Positions 1 through 10,803 are shown, numbered from the stretch's first letter. The stretch: 64,000 bases of DNA from Hygrophila difformis (GCA_030278955.1 JAOANR010000014.1:12464068-12528067), one strand, 5' to 3'. Notes: generated by a model not told the origin, from the sequence alone. Program-made: numbers and translations.

Positions 1-2010
1 TTTCTTTCAGATAGCTAATTCTCATGCTCTCAATAAGACTTTCCCTTTAGCAGACAGGTACTTGCAATATGAGTTTACATGTTCTTAAGGCCGCAAATTC
101 TAAGATACCACAGATTCGTAACTGCCCTGGCCTGGGTATGTTACTTCATCTGTGGTGGATAAGCAACACCCGACACATCATTTATTGAAATGCCAAGTAC
201 CACTATCTTTCTCCCATGTCACACCCAAAGATTTGAATCAAGCCCTAAACTATCCCTTAACTGTCAATCCTAGTAGCAGTTACACAACTCTCAATACAAC
301 CGAGTGACCTCTAATGAAAGCGGTTAAAAGAAAGCAGTAAAGAAAGCATTTAAAACCTATCGCTCGGAGGTTTTGAAAATCTGACCCTGGTAGTAAAAGA
401 CAGCTCCCCATCAGGATGAAGGAGTATGGATCAAGAATTCCCGGCTCTCGGTGAACCACTAGTGTGTTCACTTCCTTCCGGGTGATTATGAGATACAAAC
501 TAATGAAACGAGCTAATAAATTAGTTCGTTCCGGATGCACTCACTCAGGACTCAAAAGTAGGCTTTGGCAGAAGAAGATAGCAGTTGAAAGAAAACTCAA
601 CCCTATCTTGGAAAATAACCAAGGCCTGGATATTTACTACACTGTATTTGAATCCAAGTGGACCCCATCTCGGTGTAGCACTTAATCTTACATTTCCATC
701 AACCAGCAATTTTGGAAAATAATGGATTTGAAAATCATTCCCTGTCAGGTACTAGACTCTCAGTTAAAACACAGACCCTTTCAGTCTAGACGAGACCTAA
801 TCGCTGAATCTGCTTCTTACTTCCCAAAATATAACCCTTGATAGAATATGAATTAGTCATAACTGAAGAATTTATCCCTTACTCAGATCCGGATTTTATA
901 AAGAGGTTTTTGTTGGAAGTTTATAAAGCAATATCTGTTTAAGATCTAGACTTCTATTGTCCAAGGGAAGGATCCCAAAATAATTATAGACCACAGCAGT
1001 ACATAATATTATCATGCATAAGGATATATGGAAGTGTAAAATTAATTGACCCAAAATATAAAAGCGGGTCTAGACAGAAGGTGAAACACAGAATGGAATG
1101 GTCAAGATACCAAAGTAATGGCAGGATGATCAGGTGGACTGTAAACATCTACTGTCCAATTTCCCAATCACTCGGATGGAGCGAATTTAGACAGTTTAGA
1201 CCCTGTAATGGTGGTGTCAACACCAGTTGGGCCTCCACTGTCTGTGAATTCGGATAAAAACCTACATACTTCCTTTCTATAATGATCATCAGTTGGCATT
1301 GACTGATGCCAACTGATTCCCATTACAGATTGGAATTTGGGTTTGGAAATTAAGATAACAAAAATAAAACTGTATCTGGATGGGAGTCAGTTGAGCAGCT
1401 ATTATAACCCCGGATGGGCGAACCGCCAAGGCTTCCACTGACAGCCATTCAGACCATGCAAAATAACGATTAGTAACTAATACCCAGAATACGAGCTAGT
1501 TATCCATGAGGGAGTACCCGCCAACATTATTCTGATGTATTCTTTACTAATGGTTCCACACAATACACAAAGACAAAATAAACAAGAAGCAAAAGAAGAT
1601 CCATTGTATGAGAGACATTGGTTTCTCATGCAAGGTTGTGGATCGGGTCCACATGTAATGGTCTTAAATAATCCTTCCTACCATAATTAATTACAGTCCA
1701 GATTATCTGTTTAAGCCGTCGAGGTTTTGTTTATACAAGAGTGTTTTAATGGCGATTGAACAAAGGTCCTTTAATCATGATGATTGTTGGAGTTTGATTA
1801 TTGCTAATCTCAATCTTTAATCATTAATGAGTCAAGGGTTCAATCAGTTAAGTGATGCCAATGGAGAATCAAAATTTGGGCAGCATAACACCCTACATTG
1901 CAATTCCAGAATGTTACATCGTAACCCGTGGGGCTATGATGTGAGTGTTGCAATATAAAATAGAGAGAGAATGAAATTTGTTTGCGATTAAATAGAAGGA
2001 GAGAAATCTT

Positions 2011-2540
2011 GTCGCTATATCATAAATGTTGTCGCGGACCGAGATCCGCGACATGGACATCCCGACAAGTTTTTAGAATTTTTGGCAGCATAACGCCTCT
2101 TTGTCGCTATGCAAGGTTTTGTCGCGGAACGTGGCTCCGCGACAAGGGTGACATCGCGACAAAGTGTTTTAATAAAATTCTAAAGCATTTGAACCTTTGT
2201 CGCTATGCGTGGAGATTTTGTCGCGGAACGTGGTTCCGCGACAAGGTGTTCCGCGACAAAGTGTTCAAAGGTTAAGAAACATGGCATAATTTTTCTGTCT
2301 CGGAATGGGATTTTGTCGCGGAACGTGGCTCCGCGACAGGATGATTCCGCGACAAGAAGCCATGAAGACAAAATGCAAGAGTTTGGCTCCTTTGTCGCTA
2401 TGCATGGACAGTTTTGTCGTGGAACGTGGCTCCGCGACAAGGTATTCCGCGACGAAGGGTTTTAAATTATAGAGACAAGTGTCTTGAAACACCTTGGTCG
2501 CGGAACTGCCACTCTGTCGCGGAACGTGGTTCCGCGCCAG
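2011..2540. repeat. Tandem ~100-bp repeat with GC-rich palindrome in every unit
   Basis: Six palindromes of the form GTCGCGGAAC-GTG-GNTCCGCGAC begin at 2031, 2121, 2220, 2315, 2416 and 2516, spaced 90, 99, 95, 101 and 100 bases. The best copy (2220) is a 10-bp perfect stem with a 3-base loop. Four units also carry an upstream TTTGTCGCTAT-like motif, and most are followed by one more half-site (CGCGACAAAG). Sequence between palindromes is poorly conserved, so the palindrome is what the array retains. Given the minus-strand TATA near 3190, this cluster would lie in transcribed R/U5 sequence. Confidence 0.85.
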
Positions 2541-3186
2541 AAGGCGGTTGGCGCCCAAGGTGGTTCAGGACAAAAGTCAGAAAAAGCAGAAATGAACAGT
2601 GGCATGCAAACAGCGTGATCTCACCCTATTTCAGATCAAAAAGCTATTCTAAGCTAAAAATAAGCAAGAAACATTCAAAATAAAGAAGAACATGCTTAAA
2701 CAAAAATAACAAGACTGAGCAGGATATTAAAATAAAGCAGGAATCCTAATCTAGGGTTTGATCACACATCCACACAACATTATCCATAATATGCTAACAG
2801 TGAACATAAAAATGACAAAATGGGAGTCAAATGACCCAAAATGAAAAAGAAAGCATAAATCCATGGGGTGTGAGACCCATTTCATGATTTGGGACACAAA
2901 TGATGAATGTTTTCCCATATTATTGAAGGGGTGTTGTTAATACCCATGGTTTGGGTATTACAAACCCTAAAACAAGAGTTTAGAAAACAAAACATAGTAT
3001 AAAAATGGCTATCTAAGCACTGTGAACAGTAAAACACTAATCTGGACTAACTAAGTGCAAAAATTAAATAATACATAAAAATAAACCTAACTACTCTACC
3101 TAAGGAAGAACTCCTAAGCTTGCCTTCAAGAACTTCTAAAATTTCAAACTTCCAACTATCCAACCCTTAGCTCAGGGGAGACACCT

Positions 3187-3197
3187 CATATTTATAG
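3187..3197 (-). promoter_or_regulatory. TATA-like element of minus-strand LTR
   Basis: The minus strand reads CTATAAATATG here, about 620 bases from the proposed LTR start at 3817. The gypsy LTR at 6161-8752 and the solo LTR at 33427-36729 have a TATA at about the same relative position. It splits the palindrome repeats into an upstream (U3) and a downstream (transcribed) cluster. Confidence 0.5.
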
Positions 3198-3270
3198 AAG
3201 TGTAACCCTAAGCCCATGGGCCTTGATTCTAGCCCATTGTGTCTTAAGACATCACACACATCACAGCTTT

Positions 3271-3500
3271 GTCTCGGAACATCAAGTTGGTCGCGGAACA
3301 CACTGCATGTGGCAAGGCTTCTCGACTGGGTCTTGTGTCTCCATTTGTGCATCTTGGTCGCGGAATGGACCTTTTGTCGCGGAGTCATGCTATCGCGACA
3401 AGGGTCATCGCGCCAGGGCTTGGCTGGTCTCCTCTTCATTCGGGACCAGTTGGTCGCGGAGTATGCCTTTGTCGCGGAACACTGCATCGCGCCAAGGGCT
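3271..3500. repeat. Second cluster of the GTCGCGGAA palindrome repeat
   Basis: Related motifs begin at 3271 (GTCTCGGAAC), 3376 (GTCGCGGAGT...CGCGAC) and 3471 (GTCGCGGAAC...CGCGCC), spaced 105 and 95 bases, with extra half-sites at about 3289, 3357 and 3452. The copies are more degenerate than those at 2011-2540, and several CGCGAC half-sites have become CGCGCC. This cluster lies upstream of the LTR TATA. Confidence 0.7.
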
Positions 3501-3816
3501 TCCGCGACAAAGGTCTTCCTGGGCCTGCTGGATTGGGCCAGATGGGCCAAAAATGTTCTTTTTGTGGGCTTTTCTATCTTTTTCCCATCTTTTTGTTTCC
3601 TTTTCTTTTTCTCATGTTTTTGGATTTTTCTAACATAAATATGTAATAAAATTACATATTTATGTCCTTTTTCACACCAGCTTATTATTTTTACAATTAT
3701 GCATAAATCAGTCCAATTCGACTGCTTTCTTACTTAATGTAAGACCGGAATGCGATCAAATGCCCGTTTAAGACACGGAAATGGATTGAAAATAATGGTC
3801 ATTTTTGGCCATTATC

Positions 3817-4815
3817 ATGGACCTTCTTCAGTGGACTGGGCTTGCGCGCCATCCCGAGGGCGTCGCTTCTGGGTACTTAGCTATGGAGGTCATTGCCAAC
3901 ATTGGCGGTCTCGGGGAGAACAGTGACTTGTCTCAAGTCTGGGTTCGGGGTCGCCATCTAGACTTCAGTGCTCGGGCGATCAACGTCTACTTTGGCCTTC
4001 CTGACGACGGCGTGTTCCGGCCACAGCCCGAGGGTCGTATACCCCCGCCTGCGTGGGGCGTTTTATGCACCTTGACGGCTCCTCTGCTCGAGCATGATCA
4101 CGAGCTGAGGTTGACGACGATGGACTCTCCGTGGCGCGAGCTAGCTCAGATATGGTTAGGCCGTGTCCGGCCGATCACCCGGAGCCATATTGTTATCGAC
4201 CACGTCTATGAGACCATCTGCTTTCTCGCCCGGGGTGGTAGGGTGAACGTTGGGGCTTGTATCGCGGACAACCTGAGGGGTATGCGCCGAGGACGAGGAA
4301 GCAGGGTGATTACCCATGTTCATCTTATTTGCGGCATGTGTGCGGCTCAGGGGATCCGTACGTCACCCGAGACGGATCCTTACGAGCTATCCGCTGGCGG
4401 CTATTACCGTATCCCTAGCTACGCCCCTCGACGTAGTGCTCTTCGACGTGGGGCTCCCCCGGCTGTCCTTCGCCCGGAGCCCAACGGTGATGGTTTGATT
4501 TTAGTTGTTCCTCCTGAGCAGCCACCTCCACCTCCCGAGGTTCCCCAGCAGGGTGCGGAGATGCCGCAGATAGTTCAGATGCTGCAGGGTATGCAGCTTA
4601 GTATGGATGCGGGGTTCGCTCGTATGGATGCTGGGTTCGCAGCCGGGCAGGCTCGCTACGACGCTCTGGATGCCAGGATGGATCTGTACCAGGCTCGCAT
4701 GGATACCATCACTACGAGACAGCTGGAGCAGCAGGCCTCCATGACCGATATGTACGCCTACATGCGTCAGATGGACGAGTATATGCGTCGTCAGTTCCCG
4801 CCTCCCGACCAGTGA
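3817..4815 (+). CDS. Retroelement accessory protein with 'putative plant transposon' domain
   Basis: An open frame of about 332 codons from the ATG at 3817, ending TGA at 4813-4815. The first half contains the pattern SQVWVRGRHLDFS...INVYFGLPDD, equivalent to KIYIRGK...INELLELP in the SIRE accessory ORFs at 8753 and 58006. I therefore assign the same plant retroelement domain (annotated in plants as 'putative plant transposon protein'). The C-terminal third has a proline run and then Met/Ala/Gln-rich repeats (MDAGFARMDAGFAAGQARYD) likely to form a coiled coil. The frame is markedly GC-rich compared with its surroundings. It runs antisense to the LTRs on both sides, as expected if it is the antisense ORF of a Tat-lineage gypsy element. 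The N-terminus abuts the LTR edge, so the true start may be missing. Molecular function unknown. Confidence 0.6.
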   Translation: MDLLQWTGLARHPEGVASGYLAMEVIANIGGLGENSDLSQVWVRGRHLDFSARAINVYFGLPDDGVFRPQPEGRIPPPAWGVLCTLTAPLLEHDHELRLTTMDSPWRELAQIWLGRVRPITRSHIVIDHVYETICFLARGGRVNVGACIADNLRGMRRGRGSRVITHVHLICGMCAAQGIRTSPETDPYELSAGGYYRIPSYAPRRSALRRGAPPAVLRPEPNGDGLILVVPPEQPPPPPEVPQQGAEMPQIVQMLQGMQLSMDAGFARMDAGFAAGQARYDALDARMDLYQARMDTITTRQLEQQASMTDMYAYMRQMDEYMRRQFPPPDQ

Positions 4816-5107
4816 TCCTTTGTTTCTGCATTTCCATCTAGGCGTGCTGTAGTAGTGTTTTATTTAGTTATTTTCTTATGGACTGTACAAGGATGATCAT
4901 TGATGTGTTTTGTTTCGTGGTTTATGTTCCCGTTGTATCCTTGTTTAGTTGTCTGATTTGACTGTTGTCGTTTAGAGAAAATGCGGTGGAACTGTTTCGG
5001 TTCGGCTCTCTCTCTTTTTCTCTTTTTTTCTCTCTCTTTCCTTTTTTTTTTTTTTGACAAGTTTGAGCTGAAGGATTTCAAAAAAAATCAACTCACATTT
5101 TACTCCT
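4816..5107. other. Non-coding junction between accessory ORF and gag fragment
   Basis: AT-rich 3' flank of the preceding frame, with a CT-rich tract (about 5005-5054) ending in a T run. It probably contains the breakpoint between two elements of opposite polarity. No gene seen. Confidence 0.4.
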
Positions 5108-5171
5108 TCAAAAGAAATTTAGTACAAGTAATAGGATGCGCAAAATAAATATACTATCTAAGATGAAGTAT

Positions 5172-5771
5172 CTAAAAGATCTCCGCGTCCTCTGGCAGAG
5201 TAGCGGGGTCTTCCATAGGATCATCCTCATCAGAGACTTGGCCGGTGCCCAAAGGTCCATGAAACACTGGGGATGGTGGATCGACAGCTTCCGGAACTGG
5301 GTCCGGTGTCCCCTCCGGATGGTTCTCCACGGGGCTCGGGTTTGGCGATGGACGGACCATGTGGGGCCAGAGCCCAAGGGTTCCGTAGCGTCCATGGATA
5401 AGGCCGGATGGGCTCTCTACTGGGGGTGTTGGGCTTCGTGGTCCCATCAAGTGGTCTTCCACAGGGCTATATGGTACTACTATATCAGTGAGGTCAAGCA
5501 GGTCCGACCCTAGATCCTCAACTCTATCTATCACAGCATCGCTTCGTTCGGTGAGTTTTTGCACTTGAGTTTCTAAGTCTTTTATGCGATCTTGATCAGC
5601 GGCTCTCAAGTTCAGGAAGTGCTGGAGGTCAGCTTCCCTTAAGTCTCCCATTTGGTGCAGATTTGCCTCCAAGTGAGCTATACGATTTTTCATTTGTTGT
5701 ATGGTTTGTTGGGTGTCAAGGTGAGCGTTCATCATCTTGATCATCAACTGCATCATGTCTTGACTAGCCAT
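5172..5771 (-). CDS. Gag-like N-terminal ORF of minus-strand gypsy element
   Basis: A 199-aa frame starting MASQDMMQLMIKMM, positioned like gag: primer-binding site at 6146-6157, then about 375 bases of leader, then this ATG. Residues about 1-90 are rich in Leu, Gln, Glu and Lys and look like a coiled coil (MKNRIAHLEANL; IKDLETQVQKL). Residues about 100-199 are Pro/Ser/Glu-rich and acidic, ending PEDAEIF. No retrotransposon-gag core, zinc knuckle or protease follows, so the element is lost beyond about 5108. The open frame has no internal stop. It could be a complete short gag-leader ORF or a truncated gag. Confidence 0.5.
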   Translation of the reverse strand: MASQDMMQLMIKMMNAHLDTQQTIQQMKNRIAHLEANLHQMGDLREADLQHFLNLRAADQDRIKDLETQVQKLTERSDAVIDRVEDLGSDLLDLTDIVVPYSPVEDHLMGPRSPTPPVESPSGLIHGRYGTLGLWPHMVRPSPNPSPVENHPEGTPDPVPEAVDPPSPVFHGPLGTGQVSDEDDPMEDPATLPEDAEIF

Positions 5772-6145
5772 CTAGCGCAAGCAAGAGATCTAAGTTAATA
5801 TTCGCCAAGATTCTAAGTTCAATTCGCCAAGATTCTAGGTTCGAGTTTCCAAGATTCTAAGTTCAAGTTTCGCCAAGATGCTAAGTTCAAGTTTCGCCAA
5901 GATTCTAAGTTCAAGTCTCCGAGATTCTAAGTTCATAGCAGAGATGCAACATGCATATGCAAATGATAATTCCCCCCAATAATAATTTAATACACCATAT
6001 ATATATATATTTTTCCATGGGTTTTAAAATAAAGAATAAAAATTCTTCCATGGATATAAATTTTTAAAATTTAAAATAATAGTCAAAATACTAATAATAG
6101 TTAAAAATAGTAATGGTTTAAAAATAATAGTTTAAAAATAGCCGG

Positions 6146-6157
6146 GCTCTGATACCA
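6146..6157 (-). other. Primer-binding site (initiator Met-tRNA)
   Basis: The minus strand reads TGGTATCAGAGC three bases inside the LTR edge at 6161. This is the standard plant LTR-retrotransposon primer site and fixes the 6161-8752 segment as a 5' LTR on the minus strand. Confidence 0.9.
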
Positions 6158-6160
6158 ACT

Positions 6161-8752
6161 TGTAACACCCCGGTTTTTGGTAACCCAGGTCGGGATGTCA
6201 CCGCCACATCTCCCTAGTAAGACACGGTTTCTCCGAGCTTACTAAAGAGATGCAAGGCTAGGTATTGCAGTGTTTAAAACATTTAAAGCATTCAAATAGC
6301 CCATACCATATAAATCGAAAATAATAATAGCATAGCGCAGCGGAAATATTTAGTTTAGTACAGTATCGCAGCGGAAAATATAAAAAGGGCCGACATGGCC
6401 AAAACACGGGTTAAACAGGCCCGTTCATAATATAGTCTAAGTACGAAATTTAAAAGCAAATTAAAAGTTCCCAAAATCCCATGCATGATTCGTGCTCACA
6501 CATGCTCATTCCACATATTCTGTAGAGAAAGGAATAAAAACGGTTTTGATCAGCAAAATTGCTGAGTAAGTTAACACATGCATGATCGTAGGGTTTAAAA
6601 GCCATACTTTAATAACTTAACAAAAGCATGATAATAACATAATATTTGATTTCATATAATCCATATCATATAGCACAATCTATCTCAGGCTCTATTTAAT
6701 AACACCTATCACATGGTTCAAGATAATAACCATAATTTAAATAAAGCATTTAATAGTTTAATTGGACAACAATATCATTTAATCTAGTTTAATTTAATTT
6801 AGAATCCCCATTACATTCCCGATTTGGTATTTCAAAGTTTCACGATAAAGATCGCGATGTCAACAAGTTTAGCCGGTAGCCCGGCGGCCGCAGCCGTATC
6901 AGCCATACCCAGTACCACTCCGGAGCCTCGGGAAACCCATACGGATATTCACGAGAGTGTAGGCTCTAAGTTTCGCCGTTTTGGCAATATCACATTTCAA
7001 GTATAGCGCGCGGGGTCACCATCGTCCATTACGGCACGAAGTGAATCGTTAGGGGGCACCCTGCAGAGCACTCACCCCTAATTTTAATTTATCAAGTTTG
7101 TAAGGGGATTTAGTTTGTCAAATCTGCCTTCCATTGTATTAATTTAGAAACAATATCTCAATTCGTTTCAACCCTAAAGGTTAATTCCATGTTTCAACAA
7201 GATTTCAAGATTTCGTTTCGGTAAATCACAGTTTACTCCAAAATTCGTCTAAAATCAGATTTAATTCCAAAAATTCCAAAATTTCAGATCTGACTCGGAA
7301 ACATCAAGATCTACAACTTTCGTGTTTTAACTTTTTCAATCCGAGATACCTAAGCAGGTCAAAATTGCCAATTTTCGCATAACAAGAAATCTGTCCGAGT
7401 TCAAAGTGTCACAGTTTACAAATTTCACATTCTACCATATCAATTCAACTCCAAATTTAATGAAATTTGACAGGGATCATCTTAAAACATTTATCTACAA
7501 CTTTCATGTTCGGCCAAAGATCTAAAACAGCCTAGATCCTATGTCAAAAACGTGATCAAGATCATTCCTAAGTCCTGTCCAAGATTTCAAGATCTAGAAT
7601 TAAACAGTTCGGTTTCGACAGGTTTTCACATATCAAATCAACTCCAAAAATTCTCAAATTTTTACAGTAGCTAGGTCTAAGTCTTAGGAACGTTTTTCGT
7701 GTTTTAAGTTTTTCCGTTTGAGTTCGTTTTAAGGGTCGGAAAAATTCACCAATTCTGTTGCGTCGGTAGAAGACAAAAGTGGACAGATTTATGGTTCTTG
7801 TTGAATCTTTTAGGTTTCGAATGTTTTAAAATCTCCCAAAACCATGTAAGGCTAACTTACAGTGTCTATGAACGTCGGGAATGTCCAATTCGGAGGCGTG
7901 GCTTCCAGATCACCGTTTCTCCTCTCCGTTCGTCGGGTTCTACGATCTAGATTCGATACGAGGGTGTAGAAAGAAAAAGGAGATGATTAGGATTCGTTTT
8001 CGAATCGTTTATTGAATAAGGATTGGACCGAGACTTACCACGACTATGGAGATCTGTAGAGAAACTCGTCCAACAGCGTTCGTCTTGGTTTCGTGCCTCC
8101 GACGACTCCGGATTTAGGGTTTCGAACGTATAGAATGTTTTAGGGTTTCGTAAACTTGTTCGGGGCTCCCAAGGGGCTTATTTATAGAATTCTAAGTCCC
8201 TAGGGCGTCCACGGCCGACCTAAAGGTCTGGAGTCGAGAGATGTTCAACCGAAAGTCGAAAAATCCGCGTTCGGGCGAGCGATTCACGCAACAACCAAAT
8301 CTGTGGGTTGGCGCGGTCGTGGCGCGGTTTTCCCCTTCCAGCGCGCGGCCACCGCGCCGACTTCGCCTGGACTTCGGTCCGGGCGGGTCGTGCGATCCGT
8401 CGTGCTTTTCCGCCTCTCTTTCGGGTTTCTATCCCTCTATGCTTCCGAATTCCGATTTCCGGGGTATATTCGGGTTCATACTTTCTCTCTAATTTTATTC
8501 TCAGTCTAATTGGATGTTTTGGACTCGAATACCCGAGTTCATTAGTGTCGGGTTTTGGTGTACCATTTATCCATCCTTTTATTGAATTAAATTCCTTTAA
8601 TTCCTTTTTAAGTAAAAATCTCATTTCTCATTTCCTTATATTTATTTATTTCTTTTATCTGCTGGATTTATTTATTTATAGTATTTATTTTATTTATTAT
8701 TTATTTATTTAATTATTGTTTATTTTATGTTGGAAAATTCTCGGGTATTACA
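6161..8752 (-). mobile_element. Gypsy 5' LTR, 2592 bp
   Basis: On the minus strand it begins TGTAATACCCGAG at 8752 and ends CCGGGGTGTTACA at 6161, directly followed by the primer-binding site. A TATA-like CTATAAATAA (about 8178-8187) lies about 570 bases in. The termini match the related LTR at 37928-40655 (TGTAATAC...GGGGTGTTACA), so they belong to one family; the LTR length and Met-tRNA primer suggest a Tekay/Del-like gypsy. The right edge cuts straight into the SIRE accessory ORF, so the element inserted there. The partner 3' LTR is not in the window. Confidence 0.85.
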
Positions 8753-9898
8753 TCACCAGAAGTTCCAACTGTGCCTCGACGTCCAGCCACACGATCTGCA
8801 AAGAAAAAGAGGAGTTCGTCTACTTCAGATGTCAATACTTCTGTCAAACAACCGCGCACGAGGCAGTCCCCTGTTGATCTTAAGTCGAAACGGCCTTTCA
8901 ACAAAACCTACTTTACCAAGGAAATGATGGAGTTTGGTACAAGTGATCTCCTTCACAGGAAGTTCATACCAGATGAGGCTTTTACTCACAAGACATACAC
9001 TGAGTTGGGATTTGATGAGTTTTTGGAGGAGCGACATTTACTGAAATGGGCGAATATCTTCAAGTCCTATTCTCCAACACTGGTGAGAGAATTTTATGCC
9101 AATCTTTCCCCTGATCTTTTAAGTGCAAACTCACCCTGGGCAGGAAAGATTTACATTCGTGGAAAGTCTATCACACTTACCCCTGCCACTATCAATGAGT
9201 TGTTGGAACTCCCTCCTAACGACGACCTCGGAGATGCTTTGGAGTACCTGCCTCAAGAGCCTGCTGAACTTGCTTTTGCTATTTCCAATGAACGTGCTTT
9301 TGACTTTGGAAGACGCAAGTGCAGTTCTTCTGACCTGACCATGAAGTTCCATTGTCTGTACTACCTCTGTCGTGCGAACATTCTTCCAACGACGAATGCT
9401 TCTCAACCTTCCTTGGAGATGGGTAAACTTCTGTACATTATTGATACTGGGATTGAGCTTATGAATTTTGGTCTTCTTGTCTTAAAAAGGATGTTAGGTT
9501 TTACTCGGGACAACATATCTAAGGCAGCAAGTCTTCCTTATCCGGCCTTGATTACTCTTTTGCTTTATAAGCATGGTATCAAGGTTGATAAGACTGAACT
9601 TGTCAAGATCAATGTCCATGCCACTATGACTTTAAGGAAGCACAATGACTTTAAGGAAGGCCCTCCTCCGTCCGGAGCTGATCGAGTGCAGCAGATTAAA
9701 GCTGAATTGCTTGCACTTAGTGACAAGCAGACAAAGATAAGCCAGGAGGCCATTGCTACAAAAAGAAAGATCAATCAGCTTATCAGTTTGCTCCCAGGCT
9801 CATTGTCCCCGCCAAGGAAAGGCTCTTCAAGCACTGCTCGTACCTCTGAACAGAACCCCTTTGCTGATGAGGAGGACTCTTCTGATGGAGTTGTGTGA
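8753..9898 (+). pseudogene. SIRE/Maximus-type copia accessory ORF (ORF2), 5'-truncated
   Basis: An open frame from the gypsy LTR boundary to TGA at 9896-9898, about 381 codons, with no in-frame ATG at the beginning (reads SPEVPTVPRRPATRSAKKKR). The core matches the accessory ORF of the young element at 58006-58842: [58 protein letters not shown]-terminal Lys/Gln-rich helix (ALSDKQTKISQEAIATKRK) precedes LLPGSLSPP. In SIRE elements such an ORF sits after pol, where an envelope gene would be; its role is unknown. The gypsy insertion at 8752 removed the 5' end, and no copia pol remains to the left. The downstream sequence (polypurine tract, 3' LTR) is in correct order. Confidence 0.85.
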
Positions 9899-9901
9899 TC
9901 C

Positions 9902-9914
9902 ATCAAGGGGGAGT
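9902..9914 (+). other. Second polypurine tract after SIRE ORF2
   Basis: CATCAAGGGGGAGT lies just after the ORF2 stop, about 280 bases upstream of the main tract (GTGGGGGAGAT, 10185-10195). The same motif follows ORF2 in the young element at 59058-59071. Confidence 0.6.
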
Positions 9915-10195
9915 AATTTGGGTTTCTGGTTTGTGGTGGTTTGGTAAACTCTGAACTTTATTTGTTTTTGTGGATGTTTTTGATGGGTTGTTGGTTGGTG
10001 GTTAAAACTTTGAACTGATGATATCTGCTATGCTTGTTTTGGTTTTGCTAGCTTATTTGAACTGTCGTCTATGATGCTAATGTTGGTATTCTGAATTGGT
10101 GATATTTTGATTTGAATGTGCTAATTTGTGCTTATCTGATTTACTGTTTGAAACCTGTTTGATGGATCATCATCTCCATGAAATGTGGGGGAGAT

Positions 10196-10803
10196 TGTTA
10201 ATACAATGTTTGAACTTTATAACCTGTACTTTTCATTGAGATGTTGATACAGGTGTTGGCACTTTGCTTTGACGACGACAATTACCAGACTCGACTAGGT
10301 TTAATGATTTGTATATATATTTGTATTGAGTCTGTAATTTGAGTAAGATTGAGTATTCATTGTTTACATCTTTAGTGTATACGTCTTGAGAGATTTTTCA
10401 TTGTTCTTGAGTCTTCAAGAAAGTTAGTTAAGTTTTTCAAGATAGTTATGCATTGAAGAACTTGAGTTGTATTTTGATATGCGCTTATTGTAAAAGTCTG
10501 GAGAAGAGGATTCAGGTGGATTAAAGAAGAAGAACGAAGAAGATCAGATTCAAGGAGATTCTGGAGATTCGGATCAGGAGGTGTTCCTGCAGGCTGTTGT
10601 TGAGGGGGAGTCTCAACAATAGAGTTCATCTAGATAGTTCGTCTAGTGTTGAGTCTGTTTCTAGTTTGAATCTAGGTTGAAGTCTGTAGAGTTTTTTGTT
10701 CTTCTTAGTCTAGATCGCCTGGATTGGAATCCCACAGATGTAGGTCTCATGACCGAACTGGGCTAACAAATTCTTGGTGTTCTTACTGCTTTCCATTAAC
10801 ACA
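10196..10803 (+). mobile_element. 3' LTR of older SIRE-type copia element
   Basis: It starts TGTTAATACAATG immediately after the polypurine tract AAATGTGGGGGAGAT. Near the end it shares GCCTGGATTGGAATCCC and the following GATGTAGG with the LTRs at 51435-52097 and 59477-60139, placing it in the same lineage as a diverged subfamily. A TATA-like TGTATATATATT occurs at about 10311. The right edge is approximate (CA near 10803), because neither a 5' LTR nor a target duplication survives. Confidence 0.65.

Larger units (their letters stand above)
1..3817 (-). mobile_element. Giant LTR (probably gypsy), minus orientation, cut by window edge
   Basis: I read this as one long LTR on the minus strand. 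Its 5' end is placed at 3817, where the minus strand begins TGATAATGGCC. A TATA-like CTATAAATA lies about 620 bases inside, at 3187-3197. The right end abuts an unrelated open reading frame, and the left end lies outside the window. The architecture (TG start, TATA about 600 bp in, several kb long) matches the solo LTR at 33427-36729, which has proven ends, although the sequences differ. No credible coding sequence is seen. It carries two clusters of palindromic repeats, listed separately. The LTR identity is inferred; the exact right edge is uncertain because no partner LTR or target duplication is visible. Confidence 0.5.

Noticed and set aside
1982..2683. Several frames across the palindrome array on both strands
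   Set aside because: Repeated CRGTW/RDKV-type words are the palindrome repeat read in different frames.
3817..4815. Horizontal gene transfer suggested by high GC
   Set aside because: The domain pattern matches plant retroelement accessory proteins, so GC content alone is not evidence of transfer.
8220..8712. Overlapping frames of 68-134 codons on both strands
   Set aside because: They lie inside the gypsy LTR around its TATA and GC-rich patch; composition follows the DNA and the frames overlap on opposite strands.
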